Below are positions 1-5,729 of a stretch of DNA of 5,729 nucleotides, piece after piece. The DNA is from Gammaproteobacteria bacterium (GTDB taxonomy: Bacteria; Pseudomonadota; Gammaproteobacteria; Eutrophobiales; Eutrophobiaceae): contig JABHFC010000269.1 in the NCBI GenBank assembly GCA_018676275.1, forward strand, positions 1-5,729, read 5' to 3'. The position numbers were made by a program, and so were the translations under genes. Under the pieces are notes generated by a model. The model worked only from the letters and a program-made list of their open reading frames with translations. It was not told where the DNA came from and made no database searches. Each line of letters starts with the position of its first letter. Within the stretch, counting starts at the first letter, position 1.

Positions 1-210
1 GTCCTGGGCATCATTGACACCAAATTTATCCAGCATTTCTCCAGTGAAAGCGGAGATTGCGATAGGTACTTCCTGCAAAGACTCAGCACGTTTCTGCGCA
101 GTAACGACTACTTCTTCCAAAGCTGATTGAGCCTGCAAGCCCGTAGTCGCAAAAAGACTGATAGTGAGGCCGACCAAGCCGGCTGGTAAGTTACGTAAAT
201 ATGAAAACAT
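1..210 (-). CDS. TonB-dependent outer-membrane receptor, N-terminal fragment
   Basis: Only the first 70 codons lie in the window; the gene continues past base 1. The start is ATG at 210-208, preceded on the minus strand by a strong AAGGGGG Shine-Dalgarno about 11 bases upstream. Residues 1-27 form a signal peptide: MFSYLR, a hydrophobic stretch, and a likely cleavage after GLQA. Next come a TonB-box-like segment, LEEVVVTAQKR (residues 31-41), and the start of the plug domain (SLQEVPIAISAFTGEML, about 44-60). This N-terminus is typical of TonB-dependent receptors that bring large or scarce substrates across the outer membrane using TonB/ExbBD energy. The barrel is outside the window, so the substrate cannot be told. 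The gene lies downstream of the AraC gene on the same strand, with 114 bases between them, and may be controlled by that regulator (inference). The family call is firm from motifs alone. Confidence 0.93.
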   Translation of the reverse strand, partial: MFSYLRNLPAGLVGLTISLFATTGLQAQSALEEVVVTAQKRAESLQEVPIAISAFTGEMLDKFGVNDAQD

Positions 211-246
211 TATTTTCTTTCCCCCTTAAAGCAAATTAATACAAAT

Positions 247-308
247 GTTATAAAGTGTTTGTCGCGTCTGATAATCGAATAACAAGTAATTAATAAAAAC
301 CAGGTCAA
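247..308 (-). promoter_or_regulatory. candidate promoters of the TonB-dependent receptor gene
   Basis: The 114-base gap 211-324 between the AraC stop and the receptor start is AT-rich and has no gene. On the minus strand two sigma70-like pairs can be read. One is TTGACC (308-303) and TGTTAT (284-279) with an 18-base spacer. The other is TTATCA (274-269) and TATAAC (252-247) with a 16-base spacer. Both are imperfect matches chosen by eye. I see no clear terminator hairpin after the AraC stop, so read-through from the regulator gene is also possible. Confidence 0.35.
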
Positions 309-324
309 AGTGTATGACTCTGAA

Positions 325-1356
325 CTAAACGGTTGAAACGACGACACTTGAAGATTCCTTTGTCAACGTCTCGGATGGCAATTCATTAAATTGATTTTTG
401 TAAATTCTGGTGAAATGGCTTGCATGCATGAAACCCCATTTTGCTGCAACGTCAGCTATAGTCACGTCACTTGAAGAGCTTTTAAGTAGTTCAACGTATA
501 CGCATTTGAGTTTTTTCTCACGAACGAAGGTCATTGGACCCATGCCATGGGACTTCTTGAATCCATTTTGCAGAGTTCTGAGAGATACTCCCGCATGCCT
601 GATCAATTCCTGGATAGAAAAAGGTTCAGAAATATTATCCATAATGTAATCTGTTGTTCGTTTCACGTAACCGTACAGGGGTTGAGCATGAGTGTGATCT
701 GTCATTCGTTCACTCACTGCAGCATCTGCAGTTAAAAGTGTTGTGACAAGCAACTCTTCCCACAAGCTAACAAGACGATTATTTTGAAACCTGCCTTCGC
801 TCGTATTAATCACCGAGATAAGATTTTGTACGATATTGAGAAAACTCTGCCCTTCAGAACTGTTCAGATTAAAACAGGGGCGAAGCTGAAAATCCGATGG
901 CAATTCTTCCTGCGTCAGAGATTGGTAGACGCCTTTGAAATATTCTACTGGTATCCTGACGACAAGTGCTGATGTATTGACATCCCATTGGACATCCACC
1001 GGCCTGTCTGGCATATGTACTATGGCTGATAAGCCACATTTTGCGACGATTGGCTCACCCAGCGTCCGATCAACCAAACGCCCCTGAACCGGTATAACAA
1101 TCTGAGCAAAGCGCAGGGGTACAGATCGGGTAATCAAACTTGCACCAAGGTGTACCCCCATCAAATGTAAGCGAGTCAGACGGCCATGAGAGATATGAAC
1201 ATTGACCTTGCTGGATTTTTCCAGCAGTGTCAATTCTCTCTTCTCAACCATACCCCCCGAATCAAGGAAATACTCCAATTCATCGAGATCAGTAGATCTG
1301 AAGGCAATATTCTGTGCCAGCGGAAAATCTGTGGGGGCGATTTGAGCTACGTTCAT
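325..1356 (-). CDS. AraC-family transcriptional regulator
   Basis: A 343-residue DNA-binding regulator of usual length for AraC proteins with an N-terminal sensing domain. The start is ATG at 1356-1354 with a modest AGGC ribosome site just upstream, and the stop is TAG at 327-325. Residues about 20-215 look like the AraC-binding-like ligand/dimerisation domain (hydrophobic strands such as RFAQIVIPVQG near 82-92 and SALVVRIPVEYF near 129-140). The C-terminus carries the two helix-turn-helix units of the family. The first is near 247-271 (SIQELIRHAGVSLRTLQNGF). The second is near 299-323 (TIADVAAKWGFMHASHFTRIY), with the characteristic A..WGF...SHF.R.YK..F pattern. It lies divergent to the sulfatase operon and upstream of the receptor, so it is the obvious candidate activator of one or both (inference). 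The ligand is unknown. Confidence 0.95.
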   Translation of the reverse strand: MNVAQIAPTDFPLAQNIAFRSTDLDELEYFLDSGGMVEKRELTLLEKSSKVNVHISHGRLTRLHLMGVHLGASLITRSVPLRFAQIVIPVQGRLVDRTLGEPIVAKCGLSAIVHMPDRPVDVQWDVNTSALVVRIPVEYFKGVYQSLTQEELPSDFQLRPCFNLNSSEGQSFLNIVQNLISVINTSEGRFQNNRLVSLWEELLVTTLLTADAAVSERMTDHTHAQPLYGYVKRTTDYIMDNISEPFSIQELIRHAGVSLRTLQNGFKKSHGMGPMTFVREKKLKCVYVELLKSSSSDVTIADVAAKWGFMHASHFTRIYKNQFNELPSETLTKESSSVVVSTV

Positions 1357-1680
1357 AATCTGCCTGTTAACATAAAGGTTATGCAGTTGAGTTTATTATG
1401 GTGCGAATGAATCAAAATAAATATACCTGATGCTCGATTTCTGTTTTTTCAAAAAATCATTACATTTTTGTTAATATTCATAGGCTTAGCCTGTAAACCG
1501 CATTAGCTTGAAGTTCCTGAATCAAATAGTAACTCGAATTATTGCGTTTTTACGCTATTCCTGCCGCTTCAGGTTATCGTGCTCGTTATAAAATCCAGTA
1601 TATTATTACTATGCGTATCAAGGCTGTTTTCGATGCTAACTAAGACTGCCAATTTTGATCAATACCCTGGAGAATTAAAT
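1357..1680. promoter_or_regulatory. divergent control region between the AraC regulator and the sulfatase operon
   Basis: A 324-base non-coding stretch from which both flanking genes must be expressed. It holds a 9-base direct repeat TGAATCAAA at 1408-1416 and 1518-1526, exactly 110 bases apart. An 11-base palindrome AGGCTTAGCCT (1482-1492) lies between the copies. A TTGATCAA palindrome sits at 1655-1662, close to the sulfatase start. TATAAA (1587-1592) and TATATT (1599-1604) could serve as -10 elements for the plus strand, but neither has a good -35, as would suit an activator-dependent promoter. Function as AraC operators is inference from position. Confidence 0.45.
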
Positions 1681-3252
1681 ATGAGTAAAGGTAATTATTG
1701 CCGCGTGCTTGGCTTTTTCATACTTTCTTTTGTTTTTAGCAATGGCTTTGCCTATGAAGCCGATGCGCCGCATCAAAAAGCAATGCTTGATAACGCCAAA
1801 GAGTGGACGCAGCAGGATAAGGACATCAATGCTCGCTTACAAAAGCTTGAACAGCGATTTGGCAAAAAACCAAACATCATATACATCCTTGCCGATGATA
1901 TCGGCTGGGGAGAACTTGGCTCTTATCTAGGAGGTAAGTTGCGTGGTACACCGACACCTAATCTCGACAACATGGCAAAGCAGGGAATGCAATTCCTTTC
2001 CCATTATTCTGAACCCTCTTGCACACCGACACGACTTGCGCTTCTAACTGGTCGTCATCCCGTCCGCACCGGTGTTGATATCGTTCTCTGGCCTGGACAA
2101 ACACAGGGACTCGCTCCAGAGGAAGTCACTGTTGCTGAAATGCTATCCGATGCCGGTTATCACACAGCCATGTTCGGCAAGTGGCATGTCGGCGATCTTG
2201 AGCAACATGCACCGGAAAATCAGGGCTTTGATTATGCCTACTACGGGCTTTATAACGGTGCCATTTATTCCTGGGTTAACCAGAAGAATTTCTATGAACA
2301 ACAAACCCTTGATGGTGTCGGTCATTTTTATGATTTCCCGGGCACGTTCGAAGACTACAAGAACAAATATAACATCGAGATCCTCGGAACCCTCGAAGGA
2401 AGAAAAGGCAAAGGTCGCAAGCAAATAAAACCAATGGGGCCTGAATCGATGGTGGAAATGGAAGCCGACTCCATAAAGAAAATGAAAAAGTACATCAAGG
2501 ACAAGGCAAAAAGCGATAAGCCCTTCTTTTTATACTGGGCTTCTTATGCACAACAAATGGCCTCATCGCCGCGGGAGTATCGTTTCAAGGAAGGTCTTGA
2601 TCATCGCAATAATCAAAGCGCCCAGTTGGCTCAACATGATGACTACATCAAACAGTTACTCGATACAGTTAACGATGCGGGAATAGCAGAAAATACATTA
2701 GTCATATGGGTCAGTGACAACGGCCCCATGTACGCCTTCTGGCCCGATGCCGGTTACTCCTGGTTGCGTGGCGCCAAGGGCGAAGTGTACGAAGGTGGTG
2801 TACGTACCCCAGGCTTTGCGGTCTGGCCCGGTATGATCGAGGCAGGCGAACAACCAATGGATATGATATCGGTGACCGATCTGTTTGTTACCGCTGCGCG
2901 TGTTGCCGGCGTTGAAAACAAGATCCCATCTGATCGCGTCATCGACGGTATCGACCAGCTGCCATTATTGTTAAATGGGGAAGGTAATGGTCGCAGAGAC
3001 TATATGTTTTACTACAGCGGTAAAGATCTGAAGGCGATTCGCATGGAAGATCACAAGCTTATTATTGTGCCTGGTTCCAAAGGGGGCTTACCAAACTATG
3101 AACTGTATAACCTGATTCGTGACCCAGGTGAAAAATTCGGTGCCATGTATAACCACCTCTGGGCGATTGTGCCTTTTCAACGCTTGGTCGGTTCACACAA
3201 AAAAATGATTCGAAAATTTCCGAATCGAAAAATTGAATCCGGTTTATTTTAA
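1681..3252 (+). CDS. secreted Cys-type sulfatase (formylglycine-dependent family S1)
   Basis: A 523-residue sulfatase that hydrolyses a sulfate ester, probably in the periplasm. I chose ATG 1681 because GGAG lies 8-9 bases upstream and a signal peptide follows at once (hydrophobic 9-23, cleavage likely after SNGFA near 24). A GTG 34 codons earlier would bury the signal. After a helical linker (about 30-63) the catalytic domain shows the metal Asp pair ADD (D72, D73), the formylglycine motif CTPTR (C114, R118), GKWHVG (K167, H169), SDNG (D346, N347) and K366 in GAKGEVYEGG. The length and the LYNLIRDPGE end segment are normal. Oddly, the segment after PFFLYWAS (283-288) reads YAQQMASSP, so Gln seems to replace the catalytic His usual there. 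Maturation needs a formylglycine-generating enzyme, which is not in the window. The substrate is unknown; neighbours suggest an aryl or similar sulfate. It heads the plus-strand set. Confidence 0.95.
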   Translation: MSKGNYCRVLGFFILSFVFSNGFAYEADAPHQKAMLDNAKEWTQQDKDINARLQKLEQRFGKKPNIIYILADDIGWGELGSYLGGKLRGTPTPNLDNMAKQGMQFLSHYSEPSCTPTRLALLTGRHPVRTGVDIVLWPGQTQGLAPEEVTVAEMLSDAGYHTAMFGKWHVGDLEQHAPENQGFDYAYYGLYNGAIYSWVNQKNFYEQQTLDGVGHFYDFPGTFEDYKNKYNIEILGTLEGRKGKGRKQIKPMGPESMVEMEADSIKKMKKYIKDKAKSDKPFFLYWASYAQQMASSPREYRFKEGLDHRNNQSAQLAQHDDYIKQLLDTVNDAGIAENTLVIWVSDNGPMYAFWPDAGYSWLRGAKGEVYEGGVRTPGFAVWPGMIEAGEQPMDMISVTDLFVTAARVAGVENKIPSDRVIDGIDQLPLLLNGEGNGRRDYMFYYSGKDLKAIRMEDHKLIIVPGSKGGLPNYELYNLIRDPGEKFGAMYNHLWAIVPFQRLVGSHKKMIRKFPNRKIESGLF

Positions 3253-3255
3253 AAC

Positions 3256-3295
3256 AATCAGGTTTTATTAACGTACTGGTTTTTAATCCCTGATT
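3256..3295 (+). repeat. intercistronic hairpin after the sulfatase gene
   Basis: An exact inverted repeat AATCAGG (3256-3262) / CCTGATT (3289-3295), with a second nested pair ATTAA (3267-3271) / TTAAT (3283-3287). It lies four bases after the sulfatase stop and 26 bases before the next start codon. No T-run follows it, so it does not look like an intrinsic terminator. It may protect or process the mRNA between cistrons (inference). Confidence 0.4.
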
Positions 3296-3321
3296 ATTTA
3301 CCAGAAAAGGGGAGAGAGAAA

Positions 3322-3663
3322 TTGACTGAGTTTTTACGTTGGATTATTGCGATCCCATTACTGGCAGTATCGCTTTATTTCATATTGACTAACATACGTT
3401 TTCTGCTGGAGAATTTTCGCCTGGGCTTGAATGCTGGCCCGGCGCCGATGACAATAATGGGTGGTCTTAGCGGTTGTCTCGGTTTACTCATTCTTCCCTA
3501 CATGGAATTTACCGACAGATTGGCTTTACTCTGGTTACCGTTGATATTGGACCTCGGTTCGCTGCCCTTTTATGTATCTCTGCTGGTCCTGACCATTTGT
3601 CAGGGCATGGGTGTACGCTTATGGAAGAATCATCCAGATTACCAAACCAGAGGAAATACATAA
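3322..3663 (+). CDS. small three-helix membrane protein, possible RdhB-like partner
   Basis: A 113-residue integral membrane protein that I do not recognise by sequence. Its start is TTG at 3322: GGGGAG sits seven bases upstream, and the next in-frame Met (43) would remove the first helix. Likely membrane segments are about 5-25 (WIIAIPLLAVSLYFIL), 45-60 (IMGGLSGCLGLLILPY) and 67-95 (two-part, LALLWLPLILDLGSLPFYV onward). A short acidic loop MEFTD (61-65) follows the second. The tail (98-113) is polar and basic. Its stop codon overlaps the ATG of the next gene (TAATG), so the two products are probably translationally coupled and may interact. Reductive dehalogenase operons encode a small multi-helix anchor, RdhB, sometimes upstream of rdhA (as in cprBA); size, helices and position fit that role. 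The assignment rests on context, not on a conserved motif. Confidence 0.8.
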   Translation: MTEFLRWIIAIPLLAVSLYFILTNIRFLLENFRLGLNAGPAPMTIMGGLSGCLGLLILPYMEFTDRLALLWLPLILDLGSLPFYVSLLVLTICQGMGVRLWKNHPDYQTRGNT

Positions 3664-4688
3664 TGGGTTATTTCAATTGCGAGTACACAAAAGAGAATGG
3701 TTTCGTGCCATCAAAGTTTCATCAATTATTATGGCCTAAGGAAGCCTCGGGTAACAAAGTTAACGGACTAGGTGAAACAGAAAAACATCGTCCAGTGCAG
3801 TCTTATCATAAGCACCATCCTTTTTATCCTTTTGGTCTGGCTGAACAGTGGTTCATCCACAAATGCATGGCTAATTTCAAAATTGCCAACTGGTATTTTA
3901 AACACTGGATAACTGAGAACGTGACCCGTCTTGGCAAGATTGTCAACGAAAGACAACATGATACGCCGGAGAACTGGACGAAAAAAATAAAGGAATTGGC
4001 GCTGGAGGATGATGACGTACATGTCGTCGGTATCTGTCGTATGAAAGAGGAATGGGTATACGAGGATAGAGAAATTCCCCGTGGAGAATGGGTCATCATA
4101 CTGGGCCGGCGAATGGAATATGATGAATTTTCAAAAAACATAAAAGGGGATTTCGTTTCTCAGTGTCGGGAAGTGATTAAATCCTACGTGATGGGCCAAA
4201 CGACGGGTTATAGAGTCGCAAGCTGGATCCGCAAGCAGGGTTACTACTCATCGTTTAAAGGTGGTCTAAGCGATGATCACTCGTTCACTGTAGTACCCGC
4301 TGCGATCGATGCGGGGCTTGGCCAACTGGGCAAACACGGCAATTTGATCAGTGATGTACTAGGTTCGGCTTTTCGCCTTACGCCTGTCTTGACGGACATG
4401 CCCTTGATAACTGATGAAGCAAGAGATATTGGTGTAGATGATTTTTGCGGCACCTGTCAGCTGTGCGCCAGAGATTGCCCCGCTGATGCCATTACCCATG
4501 AGAAACATATGGTAAACGGCGATCTGAAATGGTACGTTGATTTCGATAAATGTGTACCGGCTTTTAACGAACTCTATGCATGTGGTATATGTCTTGCAGT
4601 CTGCCCATGGAGCCGCCCTGGTGTCGCGCCGTCGCTCACTCAGAAAATGCTACGTAGACGTGAGCGAAAATCAGCTGAAACATCGTAA
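3663..4688 (+). CDS. reductive-dehalogenase-like (RdhA family) 2x[4Fe-4S] protein, no Tat signal
   Basis: A 341-residue protein resembling the catalytic subunit of corrinoid-dependent reductive dehalogenases. ATG 3663 overlaps the preceding stop and has AGAGGA upstream. Family-like segments in order: KELALEDDDVHVVGICRMKEEWVY (110-133, key residues VVGI and WVY), RRMEYDEF (149-156), ASWIRKQGY (186-194), AIDAGLGQLGKHGNLIS (214-230), FRLTPVLTDMPL (237-248). Then come two cluster motifs: C262-x2-C265-x2-C268-x3-C272-P and C297-x9-C307-x2-C310-x3-C314-P. By spacing, Y175 falls where the RdhA catalytic Tyr is expected, and R238 where the conserved Arg is (inference). It is shorter than respiratory RdhA (about 450-550) and lacks the RR-type Tat leader, so it is probably cytoplasmic or held at the inner membrane by its upstream partner. 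It also lacks the C-terminal reductase domain of catabolic RdhA. QueG, the epoxyqueuosine reductase, shares the fold, but the RdhA-type VLTDMPL and late Cys spacing argue against it. The true substrate is unproven. Confidence 0.85.
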   Translation: MGYFNCEYTKENGFVPSKFHQLLWPKEASGNKVNGLGETEKHRPVQSYHKHHPFYPFGLAEQWFIHKCMANFKIANWYFKHWITENVTRLGKIVNERQHDTPENWTKKIKELALEDDDVHVVGICRMKEEWVYEDREIPRGEWVIILGRRMEYDEFSKNIKGDFVSQCREVIKSYVMGQTTGYRVASWIRKQGYYSSFKGGLSDDHSFTVVPAAIDAGLGQLGKHGNLISDVLGSAFRLTPVLTDMPLITDEARDIGVDDFCGTCQLCARDCPADAITHEKHMVNGDLKWYVDFDKCVPAFNELYACGICLAVCPWSRPGVAPSLTQKMLRRRERKSAETS

Positions 4689-4699
4689 TATTAATAAGG

Positions 4700-4749
4700 T
4701 AAGTTACATTCCCATAATTGAACCCACAACCATAAATGGGAATGACTTA
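4700..4749 (+). repeat. long inverted repeat just after the RdhA-like gene
   Basis: The arms CATTCCCAT (4707-4715) and ATGGGAATG (4736-4744) match exactly. They are extended by TAAGT (4700-4704) pairing with ACTTA (4745-4749) across a two-base bulge, giving 14 pairs around a 20-base loop. It starts 11 bases after the stop codon. No T-run follows, so it is not a textbook intrinsic terminator; 3'-end protection of the operon mRNA or a protein-binding site is possible. Confidence 0.55.
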
Positions 4750-4816
4750 ATTTACACCTCCTTTAATTACAATATCTTATCTTGCAAATTGTTGAGTATG
4801 TAAAACATCGAAAATG

Positions 4817-4849
4817 GGAAAGAACGAAAACTATTTTTCGAATCTTTCC
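4817..4849. repeat. imperfect hairpin in the intergenic region
   Basis: GGAAAGA (4817-4823) pairs with TCTTTCC (4843-4849), and CGAAAA (4825-4830) pairs with TTTTCG (4835-4840) around a CTAT loop. This is a 13-pair stem broken by a small internal loop. It has no strong T-run on either side. Confidence 0.4.
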
Positions 4850-4959
4850 AGGTAACTCACACCGTACAATCGTCCTACTACTTTTTATACCGATACTTGT
4901 AAGCGTGAATGTTTTTGAGGATTGACACTGGAAGTGCAAGTGAAATAGTTACTTATGAT

Positions 4960-4982
4960 AATAGTGGTTAAACACTATTTTT
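4960..4982 (+). terminator. weak terminator-like hairpin with short T-run
   Basis: AATAGTG (4960-4966) and CACTATT (4973-4979) form a seven-pair stem with a six-base loop, running into TTTTT (4978-4982) on the plus strand. The stem is AT-rich and the T-run short. A second small stem, AAGCC (4989-4993) / GGCTT (5003-5007), followed 12 bases later by a seven-base T-run, could back it up. Confidence 0.35.
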
Positions 4983-5049
4983 GATATGAAGCCGAAAAAG
5001 CTGGCTTATTTGTAGGGTCTTTTTTTCTTAGGGATTATTCAACTATGTA

Positions 5050-5729
5050 TCACCAATTGGCCCAGCTAAGTTCACAAAGAACAGTGCCGACCACTTGAAC
5101 CGCGAGTTCTGCATCTCGTTCATGAACTTCACGTAGTGTTGGATTTCTTTCCTGTTCTGCACTTTTTCGTCGAGGATGTAATCTAGCCACTGCTTTCGCA
5201 AGACTATATATGATCACATTATCGTTTGAATTATGATTTTCTAGAAGTCCGGCCAATTCACCCAAGTCTTTGCCTGGCTTCGTCATCTTCATCTGCGGCA
5301 TATAGGTGCTGAGGATGGAGGTGAGTGCTTCCCTACTACAGTCCACTATAGATTCGGGACTCGCTCGGTAAATATCATCCGATAAAATTTGTAACTGTTT
5401 TAGGATATGTTCTCTGCTCTGTGCAGGGATATTATCTGTCAATATTTTTGGTAAGGCTCCAATCACCTTTCTTGACCTTAACAGAAGCATTTGACTACCA
5501 CTTAAAGTGGTTTCACTATCACTGACTGACCAAACGCTAAAACTTTCCTTGGTTCCAATCAAAATTAATGCGTTTTCTATTTTCTTTCGTTTTAATTCAC
5601 TATAAAAATCAAATGAGGCAAAAGTGAATAATCCTTCTTGAATATTGCCATGCTCATCTATTTTCCCTATCTCATTTGGATATGCAGGATGAGGAGGTAA
5701 ATACCATTGGGTTGGCTGAGTGAAATCAC
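5050..5729 (-). CDS. hypothetical protein, C-terminal part (5' end outside window)
   Basis: The minus-strand frame ending in TGA at 5052-5050 stays open to the right edge, giving 225 whole residues plus a split codon. The first in-frame start-like codon inside it (TTG near 5562) lies in continuous coding sequence and is not a believable gene start. I do not recognise the family. The visible N-terminal part (from DFTQPTQWYLPPHP) has a Pro/aromatic-rich stretch and the mixed segment EGLFTFASFDFYSELK. The rest is mostly helical and charged, with LKQLQILSDDIY, SPESIVDCSREALTSIL and a C-terminal helix AELAVQVVGTVLCEL after a basic, Arg-rich turn. This helical tail faintly recalls the abortive-infection C-terminal (Abi_C/HEPN-like) domain, but the exact R-x4-6-H motif is not seen, so I make no functional claim. 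It is convergent to the RdhA-like gene, and its Ser/Asn-rich, AT-leaning coding suggests a separate unit from the catabolic cluster. Confidence 0.7.
   Translation of the reverse strand, partial: DFTQPTQWYLPPHPAYPNEIGKIDEHGNIQEGLFTFASFDFYSELKRKKIENALILIGTKESFSVWSVSDSETTLSGSQMLLLRSRKVIGALPKILTDNIPAQSREHILKQLQILSDDIYRASPESIVDCSREALTSILSTYMPQMKMTKPGKDLGELAGLLENHNSNDNVIIYSLAKAVARLHPRRKSAEQERNPTLREVHERDAELAVQVVGTVLCELSWANW

Larger units (their letters stand above)
4689..5049. other. AT-rich convergent intergenic region, no gene seen
   Basis: This 361-base gap lies between two convergent genes. Short open frames here have no ribosome site or recognisable product. It holds several hairpins listed separately, a TTGACA hexamer (4922-4927) without a well-placed -10, and a T-run near 5020-5026. 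It most likely serves to end transcription from both sides and may mark an edge of the catabolic cluster. Confidence 0.5.

Noticed and set aside
410..1410. Several plus-strand open frames opposite the AraC gene
   Set aside because: They are shadows of the strongly supported minus-strand regulator and have no recognisable product.
1579..1680. 34-codon upstream extension of the sulfatase frame from GTG 1579
   Set aside because: It has no ribosome site and would place the clear signal peptide at residue 43 onward; ATG 1681 has GGAG and an immediate signal peptide.
2143..2942. Minus- and plus-strand open frames inside the sulfatase gene
   Set aside because: They overlap conserved sulfatase catalytic motifs and show no independent start signal.
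3207..3226. GATTCG/CGAATC inverted repeat as a terminator
   Set aside because: It lies inside the sulfatase coding sequence before its stop and lacks a T-run.
3474..3662. N-terminal extension of the RdhA-like frame back to 3474
   Set aside because: It overlaps the membrane-protein gene in another frame, has no family-like sequence, and the TAATG start at 3663 has a ribosome site.
3663..4688. QueG (epoxyqueuosine reductase) identity
   Set aside because: The double cluster is shared, but the RdhA-like VVGI..WVY and FRLTPVLTDMPL segments, the late CGICLAVCP motif and the coupled membrane protein fit the RdhA family better; a tree would settle it.
4537..4803. 88-residue plus-strand open frame across the end of the RdhA-like gene
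   Set aside because: It overlaps the second cluster motif in another frame and runs over the 4700-4749 hairpin; no ribosome site or product is seen.
4922..4959. TTGACA ... TATGAT as a promoter
   Set aside because: The spacing is 26 bases, too long for sigma70, and no gene follows on that strand.

Overview
The window looks like an accessory catabolic region of a Gram-negative, probably marine or aquatic, proteobacterium; a gammaproteobacterium is my best guess. The evidence is a TonB-dependent outer-membrane receptor with the EEVVVTAQKR-type N-terminus, Shine-Dalgarno-led genes of moderate GC, a secreted Cys-type sulfatase and an AraC-family regulator. The taxonomic placement is inference; no rRNA or other marker gene is present.

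Layout: the minus strand carries the first 70 codons of a TonB-dependent receptor (1-210), a 114-bp promoter gap, and then a complete AraC-family regulator (325-1356). A 324-bp divergent control region (1357-1680) separates these from a plus-strand set. That set consists of a signal-peptide-bearing sulfatase (1681-3252), a small three-helix membrane protein starting with TTG (3322-3663), and a reductive-dehalogenase-like iron-sulfur protein (3663-4688) joined to it by a TAATG stop/start overlap. A 361-bp AT-rich gap (4689-5049) holds several hairpins and no convincing gene. A convergent minus-strand gene of unknown function (5050-5729) runs off the right edge.

How the parts may work together (inference): the receptor would import a substrate across the outer membrane, and the AraC protein would sense it or a product and control both flanks. 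The periplasmic sulfatase would remove a sulfate ester. The RdhA-like corrinoid/Fe-S protein, with its small membrane partner, would carry out a reductive step such as dehalogenation. A sulfated, halogenated (algal-type) aromatic would fit this combination, but nothing in the sequence fixes the substrate.

The most unusual items are three. The RdhA-like protein is short, has no Tat leader and is translationally coupled to an RdhB-like membrane protein in B-A order. The sulfatase keeps almost every active-site residue but appears to have Gln where the central catalytic His normally sits. The right-hand unknown gene is open to the window edge and is therefore longer than its first in-window start would suggest.
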